Origin: Glebionis coronaria | Lineage: Eukaryota; Streptophyta; Magnoliopsida; Asterales; Asteraceae | Direction of reading: 5' to 3' | DNA: 64,000 nucleotides | NCBI GenBank assembly: GCA_025667525.1 | Contig: JANFOE010000193.1 | Coordinates: forward strand, 2,046,001 to 2,110,000 | In this document: positions 36,851 through 49,812 of the stretch, piece after piece | Numbering within the stretch: position 1 is the first letter of the stretch | Layout of the letters: each line of letters begins with the position of its first letter | Notes under the pieces: model-generated | Seen by the model: only the letters and a program-made list of their open reading frames with translations | What the model was told of the DNA's origin: nothing | Databases searched by the model: none | Translations under genes and position numbers: made by a program

Positions 36851-37439
36851 AACGATACAAAATACTATAAGTGTTGTTTTATGTTTGAATGATTGACCTT
36901 TGGTAATAAACTGTAAAAATCGTTTTCCTTTGGAGAGATTATCATTGCTAATTATCGTATTAGGATCAAGATCGAATCTTGTGAGGATATATATATTAGA
37001 GCATCTGTAAGCAGGAGTTGGGATGAAGACACCCGACATACACCCATTGTGAGTTGGACATGTCTTTTAGGTTTAAGGTTCCCTATGATGGCGAACCTAA
37101 CCTTACAAAATACTCGACCCGCGAGACCTGAAATGATTGTTGAAATTAGGATCTGATTATTGACCGCCGGTAGTGGGCAGGAGGTTATGTGAATAGGAAA
37201 TGTAGATCTTGAAGTGCCAGATGGGTAGCGAAGTTTTGCCAAAAAATTTCACCATGGAAAAATGAATTGATGATCTGAAAGATCATGGGAAATAAGTCCC
37301 CGTTGTATGGGACTATTGAGATGATGCAAAAGTTGGTTTGAAAGGCATATAGGCTGGATCTACCCTAGGACTTCAAGGACTGCGTAAATTATGATTCGTA
37401 TATCTAACTTGATAAAATGTCTATCAAGTGAAAATATGA

Positions 37440-37640
37440 CTATTCCTTAATGAAGTTTAGATCGGCGAAAAGTTGCATTCATCAAAAACCCGTGAACATC
37501 ATGGATAGAGAAAGTAAGTCAACATTAAGCCTGATCTTATTACCGTGGTTATGTTTGATGAAACTCGTGTATTATAATGGATTGCACTTGAGAGAAAAGA
37601 CCGAATGTGGGGGAAGTACCCACATGGATTTAGCTCTATA
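37440..37640 (+). pseudogene. Element B chromodomain relic
   Basis: KPVNIMDRES and, after an indel, LREKTECGG..HMDL align with D's EPVEIMDREIKQ and WEREDQMWKNYPHLF. It lies directly before the GAGGACAAAG hairpin and PPT, as in D. Confidence 0.7.
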
Positions 37641-37689
37641 AGAAGCGAGTAGTAAGATAAATTGATCTTTGAGGACAAAGATCCTGTTT

Positions 37690-37701
37690 AGGGGTAAATG
37701 C
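37690..37701 (+). promoter_or_regulatory. Polypurine tract of B
   Basis: AGGGGTAAATGC abutting the 3' LTR; same context as A. The upstream GATCTTTG/CAAAGATC (37663-37682) forms a hairpin. Confidence 0.55.
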
Positions 37702-39888
37702 TGTGACAATCCGTCAATTTATGGTTGATATTATATTCTCAAATATTATTTAAAAACATTATTTTAATGTTATATTATGAACTCACTTATTTTTGGGAAG
37801 AAATTTGGATTTACGTCTTGAAGTAGCATCGACTACGTCTAAACCGGAGGATTCTACGTTACGTGCTTACGTTTACATACACCATTTTTGGTGATAGTCC
37901 GACATTTCAGAAATAAATTTATCCTTGAATATTATTTTGGGATTTTAAATTTGTGTTGGTTCATAAACTCACAAATTTACGAGAAGAGATTAGGACTTAC
38001 GTGAATAATTTAACGTCCTTTACGACTAAACCGGAAACCTTAGGATTACGTATTTACGTTTTTGAACTCCGTTTTTAATGAGACAATTTTTATTAGATTC
38101 GTTTTGTGCCGATGATTCATAATTTATAAAAACATTTTCGTAAAACGACCCGAGGGCACGCAATTCGAAGAAACTAGAATCAAGGAATACCCGTAAATTA
38201 GTGGGATGAGACAAAACAAGTTTTGCCCCACCCCACTAACATGGGACAGCCAAAACTATGACTCAACACCATGAGGTGTCAAGTTTGTAGCTTATAAGTT
38301 ACACTTGTAACTAGCTTAACTTGTAAGCTACAACAAACCATCAAACCACTAACTTCAAACCATTTACTTCATTCTACACATGCAAAACTCACACACTCCT
38401 CTCCTCTCTCTCTAAAATTTGTCCAACAATCACCAACAACAACCCTCATTTGATCTATTTTAGCCCTAAAATCATGTGTTATTCATACACATGATGATGC
38501 TCCTTTGAAACCTTGAAGTTTGGAGGTGATTCTAACATCCAAGGAGGTGATTTGGTGATGTTCAAGGGCTGATTTCTACAAGAAGTTTACAAGTATTGGT
38601 GGTCTTGAAGAATGGTGTTGATCTATCACAAGTTTTGCCATAAAAAATCTAAGCCTTGATCATAAACTTCTTAATCATGGTGGTTTCCGTGATTGAAGCA
38701 CATACCGTACATCCGAATTGCCGATAACCCGCCTTTCCACATCAATGTGAGTTCATAGCCTCGTACTCTTTTAAATGTCTTTATGAAATGTTTTATAAAC
38801 TAGCGAGGGAGATAACATGTTAGTTTTGATAAAATAGGATACCATTTGTCCCGATTGTTTGTTTATTGATTTGGACCCGAATGATTGTATGACCCGATGA
38901 ATGATTAAATGACCCGATAGATGAAATAAAATGGATTATTAAAGTTAGGTTATGTCACTAAAAGTCCCATTAGCATGAATTGTGAACTACCGGGATTTGG
39001 TAGACGCTTATGCATATAATAGTACTATTTGGGGACGATCACCCCAGTTCGCGCCTTGACGGTTGATCCCCGTCGTGCCACATTGATTGGTAAGCGAATT
39101 TATGTATGAGAAGATTTCCATAGCGTGATTATTGTGACGACACGCTAACTTAGATGGGCAAATTGAGTATCGGGTTAGCTACCCGTTGTTGGTTATAGTA
39201 AGGTAACAATGTCATGCGGCTTATAATAATCCAATTATCGAAATACTGCTATACGCACCAAATCACAATATATTGTCTGACTAGCAATACGGGGTCATAT
39301 TATTGATATTATGTTCGTGTTTTGGTTTTACATAACCATATTCATATAACGGTTTATATTCAACTCTACACGACAATATAAAAACGTATTGTATGATATT
39401 TTTACGACACTGGTTCGTATAATGATTTTGAAGGCGAAAGCCTATATTATGATTTTTGATAAGGATTTGTATAAAATGACTTTGGCTATTTTATGGCCTA
39501 TTACAATGATTTGTACAAAATGATTTTCGGTAATAATTATATACCGATGATATATTAATGGTTTTACTAAACTCTATGAATTCACTCGGCGTTATCGCTG
39601 ACCTTTTCTTTTAACATGTTTTATCTCAGGTACTTGAAGGTTATTCTCGGAAAGACAACAAGAATTCATGGCCCACACCTAAATAATTATTTCCATTCAA
39701 ATGCTTTGTAAAACCTGTATTAAATACAATGACTTGGGACATATGTAAATTTGATATTTATGAATGGAAATGCTTTATTATTAAACAACGCGATTCTTAT
39801 GCGTTGTCTATGATGTGAGTAATGTGCTATCCCGTAACACCAACTAGTCTTCCGCTGCATTGAGTTGTATAAATTTGGGGGTGTTACA
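37702..39888 (+). repeat. 3' LTR of B
   Basis: 2,187 bp, close copy of 30103-32279, likewise lacking intron 1 (CATGGTG joined to GTTTCCGTGA near 38690). ORFs on its minus strand are LTR shadows. Confidence 0.92.
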
Positions 39889-40760
39889 ATTTGGGTTGAC
39901 CAATGCACCAACTATATTCATGGATCTCATGAATCGAGTGTGTAGACCCTACCTAGATAAGTTCATAATCGTTTTCATCGACGACATACTCCCCAAGAAC
40001 GAACGAGAACACGGAGAACACCTTGCACACGTACTGAAGTTACTCAATGAGGAACAACTGTACACAAAATTCTTTAAATGTGAGTTTTGGATTCCTAAAG
40101 TTCATTTCCTTGGCCACGTTATTGATAGTGAGGGTATTCACGTAGATCAAGCAAAGGTTAAATCTTTTAAAGATTGGGAATCTCCTACATCACCAACAGA
40201 GATCCGCCAATTTTTAGGCCTTGCAGGGTACAACCGGAGATTTATTGAAGGGTTCTCAAAAATAGCCAAGTCAATGACCAAGCTTACTCAGAAAGGAGTA
40301 AAGTTTAATAGGGAGAAAAGGCGAAATCAACATTTTAGTTGATTAAGTATAAAGTGTGCAGTGCACCTATATTAGCCTTACCTGAAGGCGATGAGGATTT
40401 CGTTGTCTACTGAAATGCTTCACATAAAGTCTTGGGTACGGTATTAATGAAAAGAAAGATATTAATTGCCTATGCATCACGAAAACTGAAGAAGCACCAG
40501 AAGAATTACACCACTCACAATCTAGAACTTGGATCCGTAGTCTTCGCCTTATAAATCTAGAGGCACTACTTGTATGGAACTAAGTGTAATGTGCATACCG
40601 ACCACAAAAGGTTGCAACACATACTTGATTAAAAGGAGTTGAACATGAGGCAACATTGTTGGATAAAGTTGTTAAGTGATTAACATTTTGAAATTAAATA
40701 CCACCCTTGTAAAGCAAACGTAGTTGCAGACGCACTAAGCCGTAAGGGAACAAATCATCC
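39889..40760 (+). pseudogene. Element C RT C-terminal part and RNase H (relic)
   Basis: Resumes C after [25 protein letters not shown], then catalytic FIDDI followed by a small deletion, [16 protein letters not shown] and [19 protein letters not shown]. RNase H follows with LPEGDEDFVVY, a stop in place of the Cys before Asp-Ala-Ser (Asn for Asp), [28 protein letters not shown] and VVADALSRK. Several stops lie between 40342 and 40700. Clearly Tekay-like and dead. Confidence 0.88.
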
Positions 40761-40859
40761 CATGAGGGTTCGGGCATTAGTCATGACAATCAGCCTGGAC
40801 ATACCCAAGCAGATTTTAGAAGCTCAAATCTAAGCTCAGAAGCCACTAAACCTTGAGAA

Positions 40860-41491
40860 AAAATAGATAGGAGGTATGCTTAGAACGGACCATACCAAGG
40901 AGAAGTTATAACCAAGGATGGATGGAACTCTGTGTTTACACAGAAGGAGTTGGTTACCTTGCTATGGCGACTTGAGAAACGTGATCATGAATGAGTCCTA
41001 TAAGTCCAAGTATTCTATACATCCGAGATCCGAAAAGATGTATCAAGATATGAAGAAATTGTACTGGTGGCCAAACATGAAAGCTGATATTGCCACCTAC
41101 GTTAAGAAGTGTTTGACATGTTCGAGAGTCAAAAAAGAGCACCAGAGACCATCGGGTTTGCTACTACAGCCCGAGATACCAAAATAGAAATGGGATAATA
41201 TCACCATGGATTTTATCACCAAACTTCCAACATCATCCTATAGATACGATGCCATTTGGGTAATTATTGACGGATTCTCAAAGTTTGCTCATTTTCTACC
41301 AATAAGGGAAACTGATTGCTTGAATAAGTTGGCAAAGTTTTACCTTAAAGAAGTTGTAACAAGACATCGAATACAGGTCTTAATTATCGGTGATCGAGAC
41401 GGTAGGTTTACGTCAAATTTCTGGAAGGCTTTTCAGCGAGACTTAGGTACAAACCTAGATATGAGCACTGCTTACCATCCACAGACGGATG
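40860..41491 (+). pseudogene. Element C integrase N-terminal part and core (relic)
   Basis: The open part from 40918 reads the HHCC finger ([38 protein letters not shown]). A TAG replaces Trp at 41185. The core follows: [27 protein letters not shown], then GDRDGRFTS with the second Asp, and [10 protein letters not shown]. It stops at the F insertion, and the next residues (Gly-Gln-Ser-Glu) resume at 44945. Confidence 0.88.
41487..41491. repeat. Target site duplication of F, left copy
   Basis: GGATG, repeated at 44945-44949. Confidence 0.9.
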
Positions 41492-44400
41492 TGTAATAAC
41501 CCGAACTTTAAAATCAACATTTATACTGTGATCTAATTTTATTTCTAATATTCGGATCATTATTTATTACCTGACTTGTAGTTGTCATGTTCGTTCGGCG
41601 AATAATATTGAATTTTTGACTAACCGGCAACGTTAGGGATTTAACGTATCGAAAACGTGTCATTTGTTATTTATTGGAAACGTCTATCTCCGTCATCGAC
41701 CGTGGACATTTTAGTTATGACGTAGAACTATTTTTTTTATTGTCGTCGTTTTCATTTCTCATTTTATGAGCAATTTTATTGTAATTTACATAAAGCCTTT
41801 AGACGTTATTCGTTTATACGACGCGTTAAAATTCATTAAAATATAAACCCTATTTTATTTATTAAAATATAAATATCCTCGTTATGATATAAAAATATTT
41901 TTATTGTCGTCATTTTAATTTATTGTTTTACGAGCATTCTTCGTAATTTACGTTAAGCCTTTAGGCGTCATTCGTTTGTATAATGTGTTATTATATTAAA
42001 AATCATATGCCCTCATTTATATATCAAAATATAAATATTCTCCAAATGTCGAAATTTTTATTTTATATTCAGCGTTAATTTTTCGTGTTTAACGCATATT
42101 TTTCAAATCGCGTAACTTTTAAAATATCGGACCTCGATAATACCCGCTTTAGCAAATTGTGGAGCAAGATTTATAATAAATCTCACCCCACTCCCACATA
42201 TGCCACGTTTCAGATATATTACACCTTGCAAACTATAAGCAACTATTAAAGTGTATCTATATGACACTTATATTAAACATTTGCAACCCTTAAACATATA
42301 AAATATTATAATCTCGTTTCCTGACAACAAAGACACCCATTTCTTTCTCCTTGTTGTCTTGCCGAGCACAAAACCACTTTATCCACACAATTCAAGTTGC
42401 TTTGCTTAATCATTGACAAGTAAAATTGAAGGTTTAATATGCTTATTCATATTCTTTACTTCATCTCTATTCATATCAACCATCGTCAGTTCTAGAGGTT
42501 TTTGGCTAGGATTATTGGGTGAATGATGATCAATTTGGGCTGAGTTTAATGGAGTTTTATCTTGAAAGATAATCTTGATTAAAATAATTATTGGTAGTTG
42601 GATGATGAGATTGATCAAGGGCTTGAACTGGTTATATTATTAATGTGGTGATTCTTCATCCTTTTGTAAGATTATTTCTTATTGTTATTTTTAATTTGTA
42701 TATTATTTTGTATGTAAGTATATATCATTTTTCTACTGATTATATGATGTAATATTTTATTTATGGTATTGGACATTGTATATGAATTTGTTACACCAAA
42801 ATGATACTAGAACAAGCCTTTATGATGACTTGGGGCTGTTTCGTAATCAGTTGAAAAACGTGTTATTTGAGTAAAACTCAGTGGCTCGTGAGACCTGGAT
42901 AAAGACATAGGTAGATAGCCATGTTTTTTGTAGCGATTTGGCCGGGTGGCTCGTCTCTTGACGATACTCGATGAATTATATATGGCCGAAACGATAAAAA
43001 GTGTAAAATCTGAACATGCTGTATAGACGGGCAGAAAACTCATAGAAGAACTCTGAACCAATGAAAAACGTAAAACTGTGGGTTGTAGCTAAACTTATGT
43101 AGAACGCACACGAGTCGGATAGTTTTCTACGGATAAACGGTTTGGAAATGGCGGCCAAAACGGTGAAACTGAAGTTGGCTGCGAAAAACAGCCAACTCTT
43201 CTAAGTGAGAAAATCGAGCAATTGAGCTATGATAAGTGTATTTTAGGGGTAATTAAACTTATAATCAGTAAATTATATAAGTTAATAACAATTTTGATAT
43301 AAATAGCTCGCCTAGATGATTTACGGTTCAGGCGATATGATCTATTTAGCAAGACATGTCGGGTAAATTGTAAGAATTGGGTTATATTTAATCAACGTAA
43401 AACGTGATAATTTTTATAAACGCCGAAATGGTATGAGCCGCTTTTTTAGTAAATATAGACTCGTTTATTTATTGATAACTAGAATACCCGAGACCCGGCA
43501 ATCGTGGACATTGAGTTTACATAGTTATGAGGCGTTTTAGAATCCGTAATACATATAAAGTGGATTTGGGCCACAAAAGCCCAATTTACACTTATAATTG
43601 CTATTGGGCCATTATAGGACCTGAGAATAATAATGTATATGGAGATCAATAATGACTTTGAAATAGAATTAGGTTATATAAATGATTAATGGGTCACTAA
43701 TGGGCTAGAATGGGCTTAATGGTCATAATGAGAAGATATATGTTAAATTGTTATGAAAGGTTTTATAAAAAGTTTTATAAAACTTATGCAATGTCCAAAC
43801 TTACTAAAGTAAACTATTTACATATATGTTTGAATTATGTATAGTTTCGAGCCTAAGACGCATCTCGTCATTATAGGTCTCGTTCGGTCATATGACGACC
43901 GTTGGGCATCTCGCTCTCGATCAACCATTGATTGTTATCTCGTGAAGTCGTGTATCGACTATTGGATGTTTGTTCCTCGATAAACGTTGATAGCTATATC
44001 AGGTGAGTTCATAGCCTCGCTTTTACTATTTTATATATGTTTATAAACCCGCGAGGGGGAATACATGCTCTTGGTAAATAAGCATACGTGTTGTATCCTT
44101 TTGAAAGGATATATGATTGTGAATAAACATTCGTTGTTGGAATATATGCTTTGAACGAATACAAGCTGTTGTTAATAAATGTAAATAAGTTTGATTGAAT
44201 GCTTTTGGAAAATGAACACAAGCGTTGATTGTATAGGTAATGAGCCACTATTAGTAAGGCTAAGTTGCTTATTGCCAGTGAAAAGTCCCTATAAATCGTG
44301 AACTGTTAACTACCTATGATGGGTAGGCGCTCGTACAGACGAATGGATCCATTGGGAATGATGACCCCCACCCAGGCAGGTCGCACCTGTGAGTTGGAGG

Positions 44401-44944
44401 CTCAGCTGGGTGTGTTGTACGTGAAGTATGGGGTATTTGGCAAGATACCTGACTAGGGCAAACTTATTGATTAAGGCATCGGTGTCACGAGCTTAGCATA
44501 ATAGTGTGGAATATAGGTATTGTATGTGTTGCAATATCGCCAATGGATGAGATTCTTGTGTTCAAAAGCTTTATGGTTTATTTAAAAACCCATTATTGTT
44601 TATTAAAAACCTATGAATTCACTCAACCGTTGTGTTGACATGTTAGCATGTATTCTCAGGTGTATAGGTTTAAGAGCAGCTGGAGCATGGAGCCGCGCGG
44701 GATAAAGTAAAGGCAAAACAAACAATTTCCATTCGATACATTTGACAAATCTTTATTATTTCTTAAGGTTTGTATAAATTGGTGGGACCTCTCTTTTTAG
44801 TTAACTCTGATTTAATAAAATTATCGAATGGTTTATTTTATAAAACGTCTCTTTTGAAGTCGTTTTCTATGACTGTGTGTGATTTGCTATGAAGTAACGC
44901 CAAATGTCGATATTCCGCTGCCTTGTGAAATTGGGGGTGTTACA
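41492..44944 (+). repeat. Element F: solo LTR of a third Tekay-type family
   Basis: 3,453 bp, TGTAATAACCCG to GGGGGTGTTACA, with GGATG on both sides and no internal region. This is the product of LTR-LTR recombination. It contains the same candidate intron 2 (donor ATCAG|GTGAGT at 44003, acceptor TATTCTCAG|GT at 44659) with CCTCGC/GCGAGG arms at 44015 and 44051. It also has an intron-1-like acceptor (CATTATAG|GT, 43876), with a GTAAGTAT donor possible at 42714. Confidence 0.92.
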
Positions 44945-45700
44945 GGATGGACAAAGTGAAAGGACAATACAAACCCTGGAAGACATGCTACGATCTTGTG
45001 TGATCGACTATGGGAATGGATGGGTTGAACACATACCATTAGTTTAATTCTCCTACAACAATAACTAACATGCCAGCATCAAGGTTGCACCTTTCGAGGC
45101 ACTTTATGGTCGAAAGTGTCGATCACTTGTGTGCTGGGCAGAAGTAGGCGAATTTCAACTTACTGGACTTGAATTAATCCAAGAAACAACTGATAAGATC
45201 GTCCTCATCAAGCAAAGAATTCAAGCTGCATCCGTAGACAAAAAAGCTACGCAGATCAGAAGCGTAAACCTATGCAATTTGAAATGGGCGACTGTGTTAT
45301 GCTCAAAGTATCACCTTAGAAAGGAGTCGTACGCTTTGGAAAACATGGAAAGTTTAACCCACGTTATGTACGACCTTTCAAAGTGATTGCTAGAAACGGT
45401 GAAGTAACATATCAATTAGAGTTACCCCGTCAATTGAGCCGGGTACACTCTACCTTTCATTTATCAAATCTGAAGAAGTACCACGCGAACGAACCGCTGG
45501 AAATGCCCTAAGAAGGAGTTCATTTTGATGACAAACTCCAATTTATAGAAGAACGAGTGGAAGTCATGGAGAGAGCAGTTAAGAGATAGAAATGTGATCG
45601 AATTCTGTTAGTTAAAATACATTGGAACTCCAGGAGAGGCCCTTAGTTCACATGGGAACGAGAGTACTCATTCAAAGCCATGTACCCACATTTTTTCACC
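44945..45700 (+). pseudogene. Element C integrase C-terminal part and chromodomain (relic)
   Basis: Picks up after F with the catalytic Glu region ([19 protein letters not shown]), [30 protein letters not shown] and the [12 protein letters not shown] C-terminal strand (frame broken), then LSRVHSTFHLSNLKK. A chromodomain relic follows (FIEERVEVMERAVKR, IHWNSRRGP.FTWERE). Several stops are present. The PPT should lie just after the GAGGACAAAG motif at about 45728. Confidence 0.85.
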
Positions 45701-46047
45701 TAACCAATGATGTCATCTTAATCTTTGAGGACAAAGCTAAAATAATGGGATCGGACTGGAAAACCTCTGAAAATTTCCTTTTATTATGTCATCATATGTA
45801 CACGTCACTTCATGAATACATTTGATATCACCTTTTCATGAATATATGAGGCATTATTAATACTTGAACATGTGATCCTTTTCATGATATTTTTTAGTTT
45901 TTATGAACTACTCAATCTCATTTGATCACTTTGGCTACCTTTAAGCCACATGGAATACAAGGATATCTATTATACGTTATTTCAAGACTTATTATGTACA
46001 AAATCATGTTTTCATGATCTATAGTTTACAAAATATCTAAACATAGT

Positions 46048-46149
<102 letters not shown>

Positions 46150-47656
46150 ATCACATTTATAACAAAACTTATAATACTTTGGATAGGCATCTATATTGAT
46201 GATATACTATAAACAAGTACTACCCTAACCTAACTAGAATCCTAAAATACCTAACTAAACTAGTTCCCCTAACCGAACCCCATAAACATTTGGATGTACT
46301 AGGTTGGAAGGAGTGCAAGATCTTGTCTCATGTTACCAAATCTTGTACAACCTAAATCCTTAAATGCATTTTTACCTTTGCCCCCTAGACTTGTCTCCTT
46401 GACCCTCCTAAAACTCTTAGACGCGACACACATTAGGGAAGAGCCAAGTGTACATCACCTTGCTATTAATGGGAAGTACTTTGTGTAAGAAACCATAGAT
46501 TTACAAATCTAACTAATCTCGTACCATTTCTACATAAACATATACCATAACTAGCAAAAGATCACACACACACATTTCTTCTAGTCAAAAACTCACGACA
46601 CATATCACATTTACACCAATCCTTCAAACTTCATTTACTTCCCAAATATTTTTCTCCATCATAAATACACTAGCATTTACTCCAAATCCTAGTACCTTAG
46701 TCAGCAAGAAAGGAAAAAGAAGCAAGGAGCCGGGGGTACATATACATTTACAGATAGGATTCGTGTAGGTTTAGAAGAGGAGAGTTACGGGTTTACTAGT
46801 TCACTTATTCATTCATCATTACTAAGGAAACAAGTAAGTATTTATGTAAAACCCGCATGCTTTTACCATGAGCAGTACACTTAGTAATCGTACGTACACA
46901 ATTAAAACTTTCCTTTTATAACATGAATACGCTTCACGAATATTAATTACAAGAATTGCATACGTGTTATTACACGATAAATATTAAGTACATATTAATA
47001 CACGATAATTATTATCAACAATAGTTATAATCACGAGCATGAAATCATGAACGTAAGAATCACGAACATATAATTATGTATTTACGTATATTATTATTAC
47101 GATTACGTACAAGTATTTATAATAACTCGAATATTTAATAATAATGTAATGTAAATACAAACATACGAACACGTATTATATTAGAACACATAAAAGCTTC
47201 TGGTTTCCATTGGTGGGCACTACAAGCCGCAACCAAAAGGAGAAGAGGGGGCCCAGCCCATAAATTATTTTACCAAATAAACTAATATGGTAAATATTCA
47301 TTCACAGTAAATTTTCAAGAAAATTAAAACCCTAAATCTTTCTCCTTTTCTCTCTTGGCCGACGGCTATATCACCACACAAGGGTGGTTGTTTGATTTTT
47401 GTTTAAGATGTCATAAGAACGTGTTCGTATAATCATTGTCCATCCATTCCACGTGTTTTGGTAATCCGAAAACCTTTCTTTTTATTTCTTTTTATGTTTT
47501 TATGAACATATGATCATGGGGATTTAAAAACAAGAGTAATTAACATGTTAAAACTATGGTGGGTAAATCAATTAAGGGTTTTTCGGGTTTGGTTGTTCGG
47601 CCGCCAAACAAACCAAGAGTCACGAGGCTCCCGGCGTCGTTTGGTTCTCACCACCA

Positions 47657-47912
47657 ACCAAGACCTAGGTCTTGGTGGTGTTAGGCTCGGTCAACAACAG
47701 GGACAAGACACCCCGACATGCGTCGGGGGTGTCTTGTGGTTTGTTTGGTCACGGCAGCAACACAACCCACCACCGGCTTAAGCCGTTGGCTATTTTTGGT
47801 AAGTAGGGGGGAACCACACGCAGGTAGGGGGAACCACCAGAAACTACCGGTGGGAACCCTTTTGGTCATCGGCTAGCCGAGAGAGAACAAGACCACCGAC
47901 AGCAGCCGGTGG
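47657..47912. other. Cluster of palindromes and hairpins in a GC-rich island
   Basis: ACCAAGACCTAGGTCTTGGT (47657-47676) is a perfect 20-bp palindrome. An ACAAGACACCCC stem spans 47703-47737. CGGCTTAAGCCG (47773) and TCGGCTAGCCGA (47869) are perfect 12-bp palindromes. CCACCG/CGGTGG form a stem at 47893-47912. The ORF at 47545-47781 overlaps it but has no recognisable domain. Confidence 0.75.
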
Positions 47913-49812
47913 CAATTTTTCGAGAGCAGGGGCAACCGGCTTATGCCGTCTTGCAACTGTTTTTGTGGGTGTTTGGTTCACGGGTTTCACGGATTCGGTT
48001 CACGACATGTTTTAATAAAATAATACACGGGTTCGGGCTACGATTATTTTTTACAAGTTTAATTAGTTTTACAAGTATATTTATTTTACAAGTTAATTAA
48101 ATTAATTTAACATGGCATATAATTAATTTAATTAAAACATGGACTTAGGTTTATTATTATTATTTAATAATACATGATTTTAACCTATGTATTTTATTAT
48201 TTACTTTAGACTATAGTAATTAATTAATTAATAAAAACATGACATAATTAGTTAATTATCATGACTTAGGTTATATTAATATAGATATTAATACATGTTA
48301 ACCTAAGTATTTTGTACACTTTAATTTAATTAAATCATGTTTATATTTAATTAAATCTTATAACCTATAGTTTATTTAATTAACATGTTATAATTAATAA
48401 ATTATATTATTAATCACATGACTTAGTATATTTAATCAGTAAAACTAACTTATATTATTAGCTTATTAATTCAGCTTATTTCTAAATATGGATACTTTCT
48501 ATTTCAGGAAACTTACTATTTCTGGGAACTTTCCATTTTTTAAAACTTACCTATTTTAAGAAGTTAATCTATTTTGGAAACTTTCTATTTTAGGAAACCT
48601 GCTATTTTTAGAAAGTTACTTATCATTACACATCAAGTTTAATAATACAAGTAATACTTAATCAAAAGATAAAAAATACATGTTAAACACAGCATAACCT
48701 TAAAATCAGCAAAACAAGACATGAACATATAAAACAAGCTAAGACACGATATAAAACCAGTTACGTACTCAGTAATCAGAATACTTATAGACGTATACTA
48801 TATATGTAGCATTAGTGAGATCAAACTAGGACTCTCTTCCATTCGTCTTCTTTGTTCACTAGACATATGGTACGGATTTCCCATCCTTTCAGTATGGACA
48901 TTCTTTTCTTATTAGGATTTCCCCGTCTGTAGCCAACTGTTTTCCCATTATTTGTTTTATATGTTTGATACTTATGTTAGATTAGGAGCCTAAGCCATAT
49001 ACATGCATGACTAGTGTCACCTAATGATGGAGGTACCATAACAATAACACTGGAGGCACCAGTGTTATGAATTCCCTACAGCGAAGTGATTGCTCGTAGT
49101 GTCCCTTTTCAGTTTTGGCCATTATATTATATTATCATATGGGGCGTATGGGTGCATCCTAGTTACATATTTATCAGTATCATCAGAGTGAATGCGATGT
49201 GTGCCTTGTATCCTTCTCTAGGAGTTAATCCCTCCTACCAAGACAATTTAATTAGAGGCAACCCCTCTAATTGAATGACGAGGTCTCCCCTCCAAGTATT
49301 CATGCACGGTGGAACCTCGTGGCCTATATGGGCTATTAGGATAATTAATACAGTTTTTATATAGAAACATAAGTCTCTTCAAACAATAAAACCAGTTTTA
49401 TGAACATGAATCCAGATTGCTTAGAACTTATGTTATTCCGCTGCTATTAGTCTTATTTATATTTCAGCCATTCATACTATGTCGTATATCAATGCACTAA
49501 GCGTTATACCCAGTCGTTGCTTTCCTTTCCATGTCCCAAAATGGCTGTACCCAGGGACGGACTCGAGCATTTAGAGGAAGTGCATAGGATGGAAGTTGCC
49601 TTTGACTTCTTCTCCTTTTTGCCATATACTTATGCTTGTCTAGTCTTTCCTAGTTCATTTAATATATTTATGTTTTGGGCTTACTTTTGGGAACCGATGT
49701 TTGATTCCAGTTTTCCCTATGGTCATATATGTTTTACTACAATTACCTTGCATGCTTTGATGACACGCCATAATAACGCGTAACGGTCCACTTATCAAAG
49801 TGAGGTGTTACA

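Larger units (their letters stand above)
30103..39888 (+). mobile_element. Element B: decayed Tekay-type LTR retrotransposon
   Basis: 9,786 bp, LTRs 30103-32279 and 37702-39888, with a perfect ATTTG target duplication. The internal region (32280-37701) carries a PBS, relics of gag, RT, integrase and chromodomain in correct order, and a PPT. It is the same family as A but in the opposite orientation and with an LTR lacking the 1.24-kb GT...AG unit. No frame exceeds about 120 codons, so it is non-autonomous. Confidence 0.92.
6098..45760 (+). mobile_element. Element C: old Tekay-like chromovirus split by nested insertions
   Basis: Four pieces in the same orientation join in the gag-pol order protease, RT, RNase H, integrase, chromodomain: 6098-6657, 29673-30102, 39889-41491 and 44945-45700. 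Each break is an element flanked by a perfect 5-bp target duplication (CATAC, ATTTG, GGATG), so the pieces are one interrupted element. All pieces carry stops or frameshifts. The 5' LTR and gag are not in the window; the left edge is the E LTR. The 3' LTR should begin near 45750, but I could not fix its start. Confidence 0.85.

Noticed and set aside
36695..37242. Minus-strand ORFs of 114 and 96 codons in B
   Set aside because: They lie opposite the integrase relic and show no domain of their own; shadows.
47545..47781. 78-codon GC-rich ORF as a host gene
   Set aside because: Its composition comes from the palindrome cluster; no recognisable domain, and the region lies in LTR-like DNA.
49517..49783. 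88-codon ORF near the G LTR end
   Set aside because: Lies in the last 300 bp of an LTR before a PBS; no homology recognised.
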